From an uncultured Flavobacterium sp. (GTDB lineage Bacteria; Bacteroidota; Bacteroidia; Flavobacteriales; Flavobacteriaceae): a stretch of 25,662 bases of DNA. Each line of letters opens with the position of its first letter. The first letter of the stretch is position 1. Under the pieces are notes generated by a model, which had not been told where the DNA came from, searched no databases, and was given only the letters and a program-made list of their open reading frames with translations. The position numbers and the translations under genes are program-made. Shown here one piece after another: positions 14,733-22,228 of this stretch. The stretch lies in NCBI RefSeq assembly GCF_937967675.1, contig NZ_CALBSN010000041.1, positions 1 to 25,662 of the forward strand, written 5' to 3'.

Positions 14733-17700
14733 ATGATAAAGTATTTAAAACTTGCTTTTTTAATGGTGTTCTTTTCGGGAACACTTTTAGCCCAACAATC
14801 TTCTGTTTACACGCACGAATTAACCGAGTTTAATCGCGCGGTAGAATTGTACAAAGACAAACAGTATCAAGCAGCTCAAATTTTATTCGACAAAGTAAAA
14901 TCGAAAACCGACAATATGGAAGTAGAATCGGATTGTGCTTACTATATTGCCAATTGTGCGATTCGTTTGGACCAAATGGGAGCTGATGTTTTGGTAGAAA
15001 GTTTTGTAGAAGATTATCCTACGAGTACAAAAACGAATCAAGCCTACATTGAAGTAGCGCATTACTATTTTGATCAAGGAAATTATCCAAAATCATTAGA
15101 ATGGTTCGACAAAGCGGATTCAAACAATATGTCGCAAGCCGAAAGAGAAAAGTATAATTTCCAGAAAGGGTATGCTTATTTCACTGCTAAAAACACAAAA
15201 GAAGCTACAAAATACTTCAACCAAGTAGTAAATTCGAAGACTTTTGGAAGTCAGGCGAAATATTATTTAGGTTACATGTCTTATGAAACAGATGATTATA
15301 AAAGTGCAAATCAATATTTTGATCAAGTTTCTGACCAAGACAAGTACAAAGAAAAAATGGGCTATTTTCAAGCCGATATGAATTTCAAGCTTGGAAATTT
15401 CCAAAAAGCCATCGATTTAGGTTTAGAGCAAATGCCTAAATCAAAAGGAGAAGAAAAAAGTGAATTGTCGAAAATCATAGGAGAAAGTTATTTCAACCTA
15501 AAACAATACGACAAAGCACTTCCTTATTTATTGGCTTATAATGGTAAAAAAGGAAAATGGAATAACACGGATTTTTACCAATTAGGTTACACGTATTACC
15601 AACAAAAAGATTACGAAAATGCCATTTCGCAATTCAATAAAATTATTGGAGGAAATGATGGTGTTGCTCAAAACGCTTACTATCATTTAGCAGAAAGTTA
15701 TTTAAAAACCGATAAAAAGCAACAAGCATTAAACGCTTTCAAAACGGCTTCTGAAATGGAATTTGATTTGAAAATTCAAGAAGATTCCTATTTGAATTAT
15801 GCGAAATTGAGTTACGAAATCGGAAATCCATATAAGTCGGTTCCGGAAGTGATGAATGATTACATGGCGAAATATCCAAATACACCTTACAAATCGGAAA
15901 TCAATACGTTGTTGATTAGTTCGTATATCACTTCAAAAAACTATAAAGAAGCATTAGTTTTATTGGAAAAAAATAAATCTCCAGAAAACAAATTAGCGTA
16001 TCAAAAAGTAACGTTTTACAGAGGTTTGGAATTGTATACCGATGGCGATTACAAAGGTGCTTATGCTTTGTTTAAAAAATCGTTAGCCGAAAATAAAGAT
16101 GCAAAATTCACCGCAAGAGCAACTTTTTGGAAAGCCGAAACTGAATACAATTTGGATCAATTTGAAGAAGCAAAATTGAGTTTCAAACAGTTTTTAAATT
16201 CGGCTGAAGCTTCAAATACGCCTGAATTTGCTAATGCCAATTACAACTTAGCGTATTCGTATTTCAAGTTGAAAGAATATGAAAATGCGATTCAATATTT
16301 TGATGCTTACACCAAATCTTCTAAAGAGGATAGAGTTCGTTTAACGGATGCGTATTTACGTTTGGGTGATTGTAATTTCATGGCTGCAAAATATTGGCCA
16401 GCTATGGATGCGTACAACAAAGCTATCGATATGAAAAGTGTTGATGCCGATTACGCAGCGTTCCAAAAAGGAATCAGCTATGGATTTGTAAGCAAACCAG
16501 ATCGTAAAATTGAAGATTTAGAAAAGTTTTCCAAAACGTTTCCAAATTCGCAATATGCAGATGATGCTTTGTATGAATTAGGAAATACTTACGTGAATCA
16601 AAACCAAAACGAAAAAGGAATTACCACTTACGATAGATTAATCAATGGTTATAAATCGAGTTCCTATGTAGCAAAAGCCATTTTAAAACAAGGTTTGATT
16701 TACTATAATTCGAACAAAGAAGATTTAGCAATTACTAAGTTCAAAAAAGTAGTAGCCGAATATCCAAATTCACCAGAATCTATCGAAGCGGTTTCAACTG
16801 CGCGTTTAATTTATGTTGATAAAGGTCAAGTGGATGAATATGCGGCTTGGGTTAAAACTTTATCGTTTGTAGAAGTTTCAGATGCCGATTTAGATAATGA
16901 TACTTACGAATCTGCCGAAAAACAATACTTGCAAAATAACAACAAACAAGCAATTTCAGGATTTTCAAGTTATGTAAGCAAATTTCCAAACGGAATTCAT
17001 GCTTTAAAAGCGAATTTCTACTTAGCACAATTGTATTTTGCTGATAATTTGGAAGCAAATTCTGTGAAACATTATGAGTTTGTAGTTTCAAAACCAAGAA
17101 ATGAATTTACAGAACAAGCATTGGCTCGTTTGTGTCAAGTGCATTTGAAAGCTAAGAATTATGACAGTGCGATTCCAGTTTTAAAACGTTTGGAAACCGA
17201 AGCTGATTTTCCACAAAATATAACCTATGCGCAGTCTAATTTAATGAAATCGTACTACGAAAAACAAGATTACACTAATGCCGTTGTGTATGCCGATAAA
17301 GTATTGAAAAACGACAAAATCGACGATAGAATTAAAAGTGATGCTCAAATTATCGTAGCGCGTTCGGCTATTAAAACGAATGATGAAGCTAAAGCCAAAG
17401 AAGCGTATGCTAAATTGCAAAAAATCGCAAAAGGCGAATTAGCAGCTGAAGCTTTGTATTACGATGCGTATTTCAAAAACAAAGAAGGTAAGTTTGAGCC
17501 ATCGAATGTTGTGGTACAAAAAATCGCTAAAGATTATTCAGGTTATAAATATTACGGAGCGAAGAGTTTGGTAATTATGGCGAAAAACTTCTACGGATTA
17601 AAAGATAGTTTTCAAGCGACATACATTTTAGAAAGTGTAATTGAAAACTTCAAAGAATATACAGATGTAATCGAAGAAGCGCAAAAAGAACTGGATTTCA

Positions 17701-17744
17701 TCAAAGGAGAAGAAGCAAAACGTAATTCATCAATCACAAATTAA
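14733..17744 (+). CDS. Large exported tetratricopeptide-repeat protein
   Basis: A 1003-residue protein that starts with a signal peptide (MIKYLKLAFLMVFFSGTLLAQ region, cleavage near residue 20). The rest is an almost unbroken solenoid of TPR and Sel1/YbgF-like helical repeats: AVELYKDKQYQAAQILFDKV, DYKSANQYFDQV, YEKAI-type units such as EYENAIQYFDAY, KQYDKALPYL and DYTNAVVYADKV. I count well over 20 helical pairs. TPR solenoids of this kind act as protein-binding scaffolds, here in the periplasm or on the inner leaflet of the outer membrane. No catalytic motif is seen. The barrel protein downstream (68 bp) is on the same strand, so the partner may be that protein. Similarity to YbgF/CpoB-type envelope TPR proteins is only at repeat level. 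Full function unknown. Confidence 0.87.
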   Translation: MIKYLKLAFLMVFFSGTLLAQQSSVYTHELTEFNRAVELYKDKQYQAAQILFDKVKSKTDNMEVESDCAYYIANCAIRLDQMGADVLVESFVEDYPTSTKTNQAYIEVAHYYFDQGNYPKSLEWFDKADSNNMSQAEREKYNFQKGYAYFTAKNTKEATKYFNQVVNSKTFGSQAKYYLGYMSYETDDYKSANQYFDQVSDQDKYKEKMGYFQADMNFKLGNFQKAIDLGLEQMPKSKGEEKSELSKIIGESYFNLKQYDKALPYLLAYNGKKGKWNNTDFYQLGYTYYQQKDYENAISQFNKIIGGNDGVAQNAYYHLAESYLKTDKKQQALNAFKTASEMEFDLKIQEDSYLNYAKLSYEIGNPYKSVPEVMNDYMAKYPNTPYKSEINTLLISSYITSKNYKEALVLLEKNKSPENKLAYQKVTFYRGLELYTDGDYKGAYALFKKSLAENKDAKFTARATFWKAETEYNLDQFEEAKLSFKQFLNSAEASNTPEFANANYNLAYSYFKLKEYENAIQYFDAYTKSSKEDRVRLTDAYLRLGDCNFMAAKYWPAMDAYNKAIDMKSVDADYAAFQKGISYGFVSKPDRKIEDLEKFSKTFPNSQYADDALYELGNTYVNQNQNEKGITTYDRLINGYKSSSYVAKAILKQGLIYYNSNKEDLAITKFKKVVAEYPNSPESIEAVSTARLIYVDKGQVDEYAAWVKTLSFVEVSDADLDNDTYESAEKQYLQNNNKQAISGFSSYVSKFPNGIHALKANFYLAQLYFADNLEANSVKHYEFVVSKPRNEFTEQALARLCQVHLKAKNYDSAIPVLKRLETEADFPQNITYAQSNLMKSYYEKQDYTNAVVYADKVLKNDKIDDRIKSDAQIIVARSAIKTNDEAKAKEAYAKLQKIAKGELAAEALYYDAYFKNKEGKFEPSNVVVQKIAKDYSGYKYYGAKSLVIMAKNFYGLKDSFQATYILESVIENFKEYTDVIEEAQKELDFIKGEEAKRNSSITN

Positions 17745-17763
17745 TAAAAATAAGATAATTGTC

Positions 17764-17784
17764 ATGCTGAACTCGTTTCAGTAT
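17764..17784. repeat. Extragenic palindrome (CTGAA/TTCAG hairpin)
   Basis: ATGCTGAA (17764-17771), loop CTCGT and TTCAGTAT (17777-17784) form an 8-bp stem with one G-U pair. The flanking GTCATGCTGAACTCGTTTCA and the following ATCT resemble a short palindrome that I know as recurring between genes in many Bacteroidota. It lies between the TPR gene and the barrel gene and has no U-tract, so it is probably a dispersed repeat or mRNA-processing hairpin, not a classic terminator. Confidence 0.6.
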
Positions 17785-17811
17785 CTAGCATCTCATTTAA
17801 AAATATAGAAC

Positions 17812-19566
17812 ATGAAGAAATTAAATATAATCGCCATAGTTTTAGTTGTATTCGGAATCCAATTTTCTTTTGCCCAAGTAAAAGATGAAAATATTGGTTC
17901 GGAAGTGGTAAACATTGTAAAACCATACACGCCAACTATTTCAGATGCTTTCAAAGTAAAAGAAACGCCTGTTTTAGAAGATGAAGAAGAGCAAAAAAAA
18001 GAACCTATTCAGTATAACATCTTCTCATTTCCTGTAGCATCAACATTTACGCCAGCAAAAGGAAAAGCTGCAGGAGTGGATAAAACCGAAAAAGAAAAAC
18101 TATACAACAATTACGCTACTTTAGGTTTTGGAAATTATCCAACCATAAATGCGGAATTGTTCATTACGCAAAACTTAAGCCGAAGTAATTATGTAGGCGG
18201 AATGTTACGCCATTTGTCTTCTCAGGGTGGAATTGATGGTTTGGTTTTAGATGATAAATTCTACAACACCAGTTTAGATGTTACGTATGGAGTTCGTGAG
18301 CGCGATATGAGTTGGAACGTTGATTTAGGCGTGAAAAACCAAATTTATAATTGGTACGGTTTACCTACAGAATCTATTGTTTTTGATGACGCTACAATTG
18401 CAGGAATCGATTCAAAACAAACGTATAATACAATTGCTTTAGGCGGAAAAATGAGTTTCAAAGACGGAATTTTTAATGATGCTAGCATGCAATTCAAACG
18501 TTTTTCGGATGGATTGGATTCGGGAGAAAATCGTTTCTTCATCAAGCCTAATTTCGATTTTGATGTGATGAGTCAAAAAGTAAAAGCAGATTTCGTTGTG
18601 GATTATGTAGGTGGAAGTTTTGATAGAATGTACGATGTTGATTCGGAGTTAAAATATAGCAATATTATCGCAGGAACAAGACCAAGTATTTTATATCAAA
18701 AAGATGATTTGTCTGTTCAAATTGGAGCAGGAGTGTACTATGCAACTACAAAAATTAACGGAGAAAGTGATGGAAAAATCTTTGTTTATCCAAATATTAA
18801 AGCGTCATACAAATTAGTAGGTGATATTTTAGTAGCTTATGCTGGAGCTGAAGGAGATTTAGAGCAAAATTCGTATGCTGATTTCGTAGATCAAAATCCA
18901 TTTGTGTCGCCAACAATGTCAATTGCACCAACCGATAATAAATACGATTTGTATGTTGGGATGAAAGGAAAATTGGCAAATTCAGTAGCGTTCAATGTTA
19001 GAGCTTCAAATAAAAATCAAGCTGATAGAGCATTATTTGTTAGCAATGGTTTTGATGGAACGGGAACGAATACAAACGGTTATGCTTTCGGAAATTCATT
19101 CGGAATAGTATATGACGATTTAAATACGCTAAGCATTTTCGGAGAATTAAAAGCCGATTTTTCTAAAAACGTAACTTTCGGAATCAACGGAACTTACAAT
19201 AATTACTCAACCGATTCGCAAGCGGAAGCATGGAACTTACCTCAATTAAAAATTGGTTCAACCGTAGATTTTGATATCAATGAAAAATGGTACGCAGGTG
19301 CGAATGTGTTTTTTGTTGGTGAAAGAAAAGATTTAATTACAGTTCAATCAGATGCTGACGTTTTTCCGCCAATTTTTGATTCAACAGTAGTTACAATAGA
19401 TAGCTATTTCGATTTGAATGCTCATGTAGGCTACAAATACAACGCAAGATTAACCGCTTTCTTAAAAGGAAATAACTTAGCGAATCAACAATACAACCGT
19501 TGGGCAAATTTCCCAGTGCAAGGAATTCAGGTGTTGTTAGGTGCGAATTATAAGTTTGATTTTTAA
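17812..19566 (+). CDS. Outer-membrane beta-barrel, TonB-receptor-like, no plug seen
   Basis: A 584-residue protein with a signal peptide (MKKLNIIAIVLVVFGIQFSF, cut after FAQ near residue 22). Residues about 25-85 are charged and Pro-containing (KPYTPTISDAFKVKETPVLE), then alternating beta strands run to the end. The C-terminal strands (FLKGNNLANQQYNRWANFP, then GANYKFDF ending in Phe) are like those of TonB-dependent receptors. I see neither a plug domain nor a TonB box, and the length is well below the usual 700-1000. It is probably an outer-membrane barrel that works with the TPR protein upstream; automatic pipelines would call it a TonB-dependent receptor. Start: ATG 17812, the only one giving a signal peptide. 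A 100-bp palindromic region separates it from the next gene. Confidence 0.8.
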   Translation: MKKLNIIAIVLVVFGIQFSFAQVKDENIGSEVVNIVKPYTPTISDAFKVKETPVLEDEEEQKKEPIQYNIFSFPVASTFTPAKGKAAGVDKTEKEKLYNNYATLGFGNYPTINAELFITQNLSRSNYVGGMLRHLSSQGGIDGLVLDDKFYNTSLDVTYGVRERDMSWNVDLGVKNQIYNWYGLPTESIVFDDATIAGIDSKQTYNTIALGGKMSFKDGIFNDASMQFKRFSDGLDSGENRFFIKPNFDFDVMSQKVKADFVVDYVGGSFDRMYDVDSELKYSNIIAGTRPSILYQKDDLSVQIGAGVYYATTKINGESDGKIFVYPNIKASYKLVGDILVAYAGAEGDLEQNSYADFVDQNPFVSPTMSIAPTDNKYDLYVGMKGKLANSVAFNVRASNKNQADRALFVSNGFDGTGTNTNGYAFGNSFGIVYDDLNTLSIFGELKADFSKNVTFGINGTYNNYSTDSQAEAWNLPQLKIGSTVDFDINEKWYAGANVFFVGERKDLITVQSDADVFPPIFDSTVVTIDSYFDLNAHVGYKYNARLTAFLKGNNLANQQYNRWANFPVQGIQVLLGANYKFDF

Positions 19567-19572
19567 AATACG

Positions 19573-19656
19573 TAACCACAAAGTTCACAAAGGTTTACAC
19601 AAGGTTCACAAAGTCTTTTTGTGTCCTTAGTGCTTTCTTTGTGCCTTTTGTGGTTA
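19573..19656. repeat. 84-bp extragenic inverted repeat
   Basis: The outer arms TAACCACAAA (19573-19582) and TTTGTGGTTA (19647-19656) are perfect 10-bp complements. Inside them both arms carry matching CACAAAG-like blocks (for example TTCACAAAGG left, CTTTGTG right), so the whole is an imperfect long palindrome. It fills nearly all of the 100 bp between the barrel gene and the GreA-like gene. A family of such ACCACAAAG...-type repeats is common in Flavobacterium intergenic DNA. It may end transcription of the barrel gene or be a mobile non-coding repeat. Confidence 0.75.
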
Positions 19657-19666
19657 AACATTAATC

Positions 19667-20116
19667 ATGACATTCAAACAAAAAATAAAATCCCATTACC
19701 AAAACCTATTATCTGAGAAAATAAACGATTTGCGTTTTATGATTTCCGATTTGGCTCAAGATGCGCAAAACGATGCGAAAGGTTCGGCTGGCGATAAGCA
19801 CGAAACCGCTTTGTCGATGATGCATTTGGAGCAAGAAAAACTCAATCAAAAATTAGCAGAAATCATCGAACAAAAAAATGTTGTGGATAAGATTGATGCT
19901 GATGCAATTCACACCAAAGTAGTGCTCGGAAGCTTGGTTCGAACCAATGACATGTTATTTTATATCAGTGCAGCTTTACCAAAAATCCAACTCGAAAATA
20001 AAACCATAATTGCTGTTTCGTCACAATCACCATTAGGAAGTCAATTAATGGGTAAAAGTCTCGGAGATGAGGTTGTAATTAATAGTAATCGATTCCAAAT
20101 TAAATCCATCGAATAA
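19667..20116 (+). CDS. GreA-like transcription factor
   Basis: A small 149-residue cytoplasmic protein. Residues about 1-75 are a charged helical hairpin (FKQKIKSHYQNLLSEKIND, then QEKLNQKLAEIIEQK) whose turn contains GDKHETA (Asp43, Glu46), spaced like the two acidic tip residues of GreA (GDxxEN). The C-terminal half has the GreA/FKBP-like end: IAVSSQSPLGSQLMGKSLGDEV, compared with GreA's ISVNSPIARALIGKEEGD. GreA rescues backtracked RNA polymerase by inserting the hairpin into the secondary channel. The protein is a divergent Gre/Rnk-type relative. Some flavobacterial genomes carry such proteins under the wrong label '3-oxoacyl-ACP synthase'; nothing here supports that. Start ATG 19667. A hairpin terminator follows within 30 bp. 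Confidence 0.72.
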   Translation: MTFKQKIKSHYQNLLSEKINDLRFMISDLAQDAQNDAKGSAGDKHETALSMMHLEQEKLNQKLAEIIEQKNVVDKIDADAIHTKVVLGSLVRTNDMLFYISAALPKIQLENKTIIAVSSQSPLGSQLMGKSLGDEVVINSNRFQIKSIE

Positions 20117-20121
20117 AACAA

Positions 20122-20146
20122 AACCACTCACTCGAGTGGTTTTTTT
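20122..20146 (+). terminator. Rho-independent terminator after the GreA-like gene
   Basis: AACCACTC (20122-20129), loop ACTC and GAGTGGTT (20134-20141) make a perfect 8-bp stem followed by a run of T to 20146. It lies 6 bases after the stop codon at 20116. Confidence 0.85.
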
Positions 20147-20200
20147 ATGATTTGTAACTAAAACAAACGTAAAACAATATTTCTGATTTATAATATAATT

Positions 20201-20246
20201 AAAAAATTAATTTTTAGTTTTAATTTATAACTAAAATTAATTTTAA
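20201..20246. repeat. A/T-rich inverted repeat upstream of asnB
   Basis: AAAAATTAATTTTTAGTT in the left part (20201-20219) and AACTAAAATTAATTTTAA (20229-20246) are complementary with one extra base in the left arm and a 9-base spacer. It lies 106-151 bases before asnB, between the upstream terminator and the asnB promoter. A binding site or cruciform are both possible; no protein match can be given. Confidence 0.5.
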
Positions 20247-20271
20247 TGTTTATTATTTAAACTTATATATT

Positions 20272-20279
20272 CAATTTTG
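20272..20279 (+). promoter_or_regulatory. Candidate -7 box of asnB
   Basis: CAATTTTG differs from TAnnTTTG only at the first base. TATATTCA at 20266-20273 is an alternative. A start just downstream would leave a leader of about 65 bases containing the hairpin at 20291. Confidence 0.3.
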
Positions 20280-20290
20280 CTTCATCAAAC

Positions 20291-20314
20291 TAAGTGAATT
20301 AATTCTTTCACTTA
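20291..20314 (+). promoter_or_regulatory. Hairpin in the asnB leader
   Basis: TAAGTGAA (20291-20298), loop TTAATTCT and TTCACTTA (20307-20314) form a perfect 8-bp inverted repeat 37 bases before the ATG of asnB. It could be an operator for a dimeric regulator or a leader-RNA hairpin. I recognise no known riboswitch. Confidence 0.5.
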
Positions 20315-20351
20315 AACAATTAAACATTTCAACGATTAAACTAAGAAAGTT

Positions 20352-21968
20352 ATGTGCGGAATATTAGCCATTATAGGAAAAGGAAAAGAAGCAACATTAG
20401 TACAACAATTGTCAAAAAGAATGAGTCATCGTGGTCCAGATGAAAGCGATATTCATGTAACTGAGAAAGGTCACATTTTGGCGCACGAGCGTTTGTCAAT
20501 TGTCGATTTACACACAGGAAAACAGCCTATTCAAGGAACAGATTCCGCTTGGATGGTACATAATGGCGAAATATACAATCACAAAAAGTTAAGAGAGACG
20601 ACTTTAAAACATCACACGTTTAGAACAACATCAGATTCAGAAGTTATAGTGCATTTGTATGAAGAATTTGGTTACGATTTCTGTGATATGTTAGATGGAA
20701 TTTTTGCTTTAGTAGTTATTGATGGAGATGATTACATTGTGGCTCGCGACCCACTAGGAGTAAAACCTTTATATTATGGAATGGATGAAAGAGGTCGCTT
20801 GTATTTTGCATCTGAAATGAAAGCGATTACCGACCAATGTAAGTCTTTTTCAACATTTCCTCCTGGACATTATTATACCGAAAAAACCGGTTTTGTTAAA
20901 TACTACAAACCAGAATGGGAAGCACATGAAAAAGCAGTTGAAAAATTAGATTTACAAGCTTTAAACGCAAGTTTGACACAAGCGGTAGAAAAACGTTTAA
21001 TGTGCGATGTACCATTTGGAGTTTTACTTTCTGGTGGATTAGATTCGTCGTTAATTGCATCAATAACGTCAAGATTGTTAGAAGGAAGTGGTCAAGAATT
21101 GCATTCGTTTTCTATCGGATTAGATGCTTCGGCTCCGGATTTAATTGCAGCAAAAAAAGTGGCAGATTTCATTGGAACTACACATCACGAAATTCATTTC
21201 ACAGTCGAACAAGGAATTGAGATTTTAGATAAGTTAATTTGGCATTTGGAAACGTATGATGTAACGTCAATTCGTGCGAGCACACCAATGTACTTTTTGT
21301 CAAAAGCAATTACGGATAAAGGAATCAAAATGGTATTGTCAGGCGAGGGTGCTGATGAAATTTTCGGTGGTTATTTGTACTTTAGAAATGCGCCATCGGT
21401 ATTGGATTTCCAAAAAGAAACCATCGAACGAGTTCAAAAGTTGTTTACAGCCGATTTACTTCGTGCGGATAAATCAACTATGGCACACGGTTTGGAAGCA
21501 AGAGTTCCGTTTTTAGATAAAGCGTTTTTGGATTTAGCAATCAAAATTCGACCTGAAGAGAAAATGCCAAAAACCTATGACGGAATTGAAAAATATATTT
21601 TACGAAAAGCATTCGATACACCCGAAAGACCCTTTTTACCCGAAGCGATTTTATGGAGACAGAAAGAGCAGTTTTCTGATGGAGTAGGTTACAACTGGAT
21701 TGATACTTTAATCGAGTATTGTTCAAGTCAAGTAACGGATGAAGAATTTGAAAAAGCAAAACTGTTCTTTCCCTATAACACGCCAGTTACAAAAGAAGCT
21801 TTTTATTACAGAAGGATATTTCACAAGCATTTTCCACAAGAAAGTGCGGCACAAACGGTTCGTAAATGGATTCCAAAATGGCAAGAAAACCAAGATCCAA
21901 GCGGAAGAGCAAATGCAGCTCACGTGAAAGCTGATGTGTCAATTGCTGTAGAAAAAGAAGTGGTTTAG
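20352..21968 (+). CDS. asnB: Asparagine synthase B (glutamine-hydrolysing)
   Basis: A 538-residue, two-domain enzyme that makes asparagine from aspartate, ATP and glutamine. The N-terminal class II amidotransferase domain has the nucleophile Cys2 directly after the initiator Met, MSHRGPDES, the glutamine-site VHNGEIYNH (70-78) and TTSDSEV. The C-terminal synthetase domain has the ATP pyrophosphatase P-loop SGGLDSS (227-233), then SGEGADEIFGGY and EARVPFLDK, all intact. The length is typical of AsnB. Start ATG 20352 is fixed because Cys2 must be exposed after Met removal. Unlike the sugar genes it has its own leader, upstream terminator and downstream terminator, so it is monocistronic. The reading frame continues to KEVV and ends in TAG. 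Confidence 0.95.
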   Translation: MCGILAIIGKGKEATLVQQLSKRMSHRGPDESDIHVTEKGHILAHERLSIVDLHTGKQPIQGTDSAWMVHNGEIYNHKKLRETTLKHHTFRTTSDSEVIVHLYEEFGYDFCDMLDGIFALVVIDGDDYIVARDPLGVKPLYYGMDERGRLYFASEMKAITDQCKSFSTFPPGHYYTEKTGFVKYYKPEWEAHEKAVEKLDLQALNASLTQAVEKRLMCDVPFGVLLSGGLDSSLIASITSRLLEGSGQELHSFSIGLDASAPDLIAAKKVADFIGTTHHEIHFTVEQGIEILDKLIWHLETYDVTSIRASTPMYFLSKAITDKGIKMVLSGEGADEIFGGYLYFRNAPSVLDFQKETIERVQKLFTADLLRADKSTMAHGLEARVPFLDKAFLDLAIKIRPEEKMPKTYDGIEKYILRKAFDTPERPFLPEAILWRQKEQFSDGVGYNWIDTLIEYCSSQVTDEEFEKAKLFFPYNTPVTKEAFYYRRIFHKHFPQESAAQTVRKWIPKWQENQDPSGRANAAHVKADVSIAVEKEVV

Positions 21969-21998
21969 TATTTTTTATTAGGTTTGTTGTTTTGAAAG

Positions 21999-22031
21999 AC
22001 CTCTTTAATTGCGTTTTAAAGAGGTTTTTTT
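21999..22031 (+). terminator. Rho-independent terminator of asnB
   Basis: ACCTCTTTAA (21999-22008), loop TTGCGTT and TTAAAGAGGT (22016-22025), then seven T. It lies 30 bases after the asnB stop. Confidence 0.88.
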
Positions 22032-22138
22032 ATTTCTTCTGTTTTGAGGAAATTAAAAAATAGTCAAAAATTGAAAATAAGGCGATTTTTATTCGATTTA
22101 AGACACTTTTGTTTAAAATTAACAAATGTTAATAACTT

Positions 22139-22158
22139 AACCATGAGTTGCCATGGTT
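22139..22158. promoter_or_regulatory. AACCATG/CATGGTT inverted repeat upstream of gyrB
   Basis: A perfect 7-bp inverted repeat with a 6-base spacer, centred about 40 bases upstream of the -7 box at 22186. On the plus strand the right arm is followed by TTT, so a weak terminator is possible, but the place also suits an operator. The rest of 22032-22138 is A/T-rich with nothing I can name. Confidence 0.4.
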
Positions 22159-22185
22159 TTTATTTCTTCTTTTTATCTAATTACC

Positions 22186-22193
22186 TATATTTG
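22186..22193 (+). promoter_or_regulatory. -7 box of gyrB
   Basis: TATATTTG is a full match to TAnnTTTG, 35 bases before ATG 22229. No TTTG is seen at -33. Confidence 0.55.
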
Positions 22194-22228
22194 TTGATAT
22201 TAAAAATACTTTATTTAGCACAAATATT

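Noticed and set aside
17812..19566. Complete TonB-dependent nutrient receptor
   Set aside because: No plug domain or TonB box was seen and the length is too short; only the barrel part is similar.
19667..20116. 3-oxoacyl-ACP synthase (label used for similar proteins)
   Set aside because: At 149 residues it lacks the thiolase fold and the Cys-His catalytic residues; the ends match GreA.
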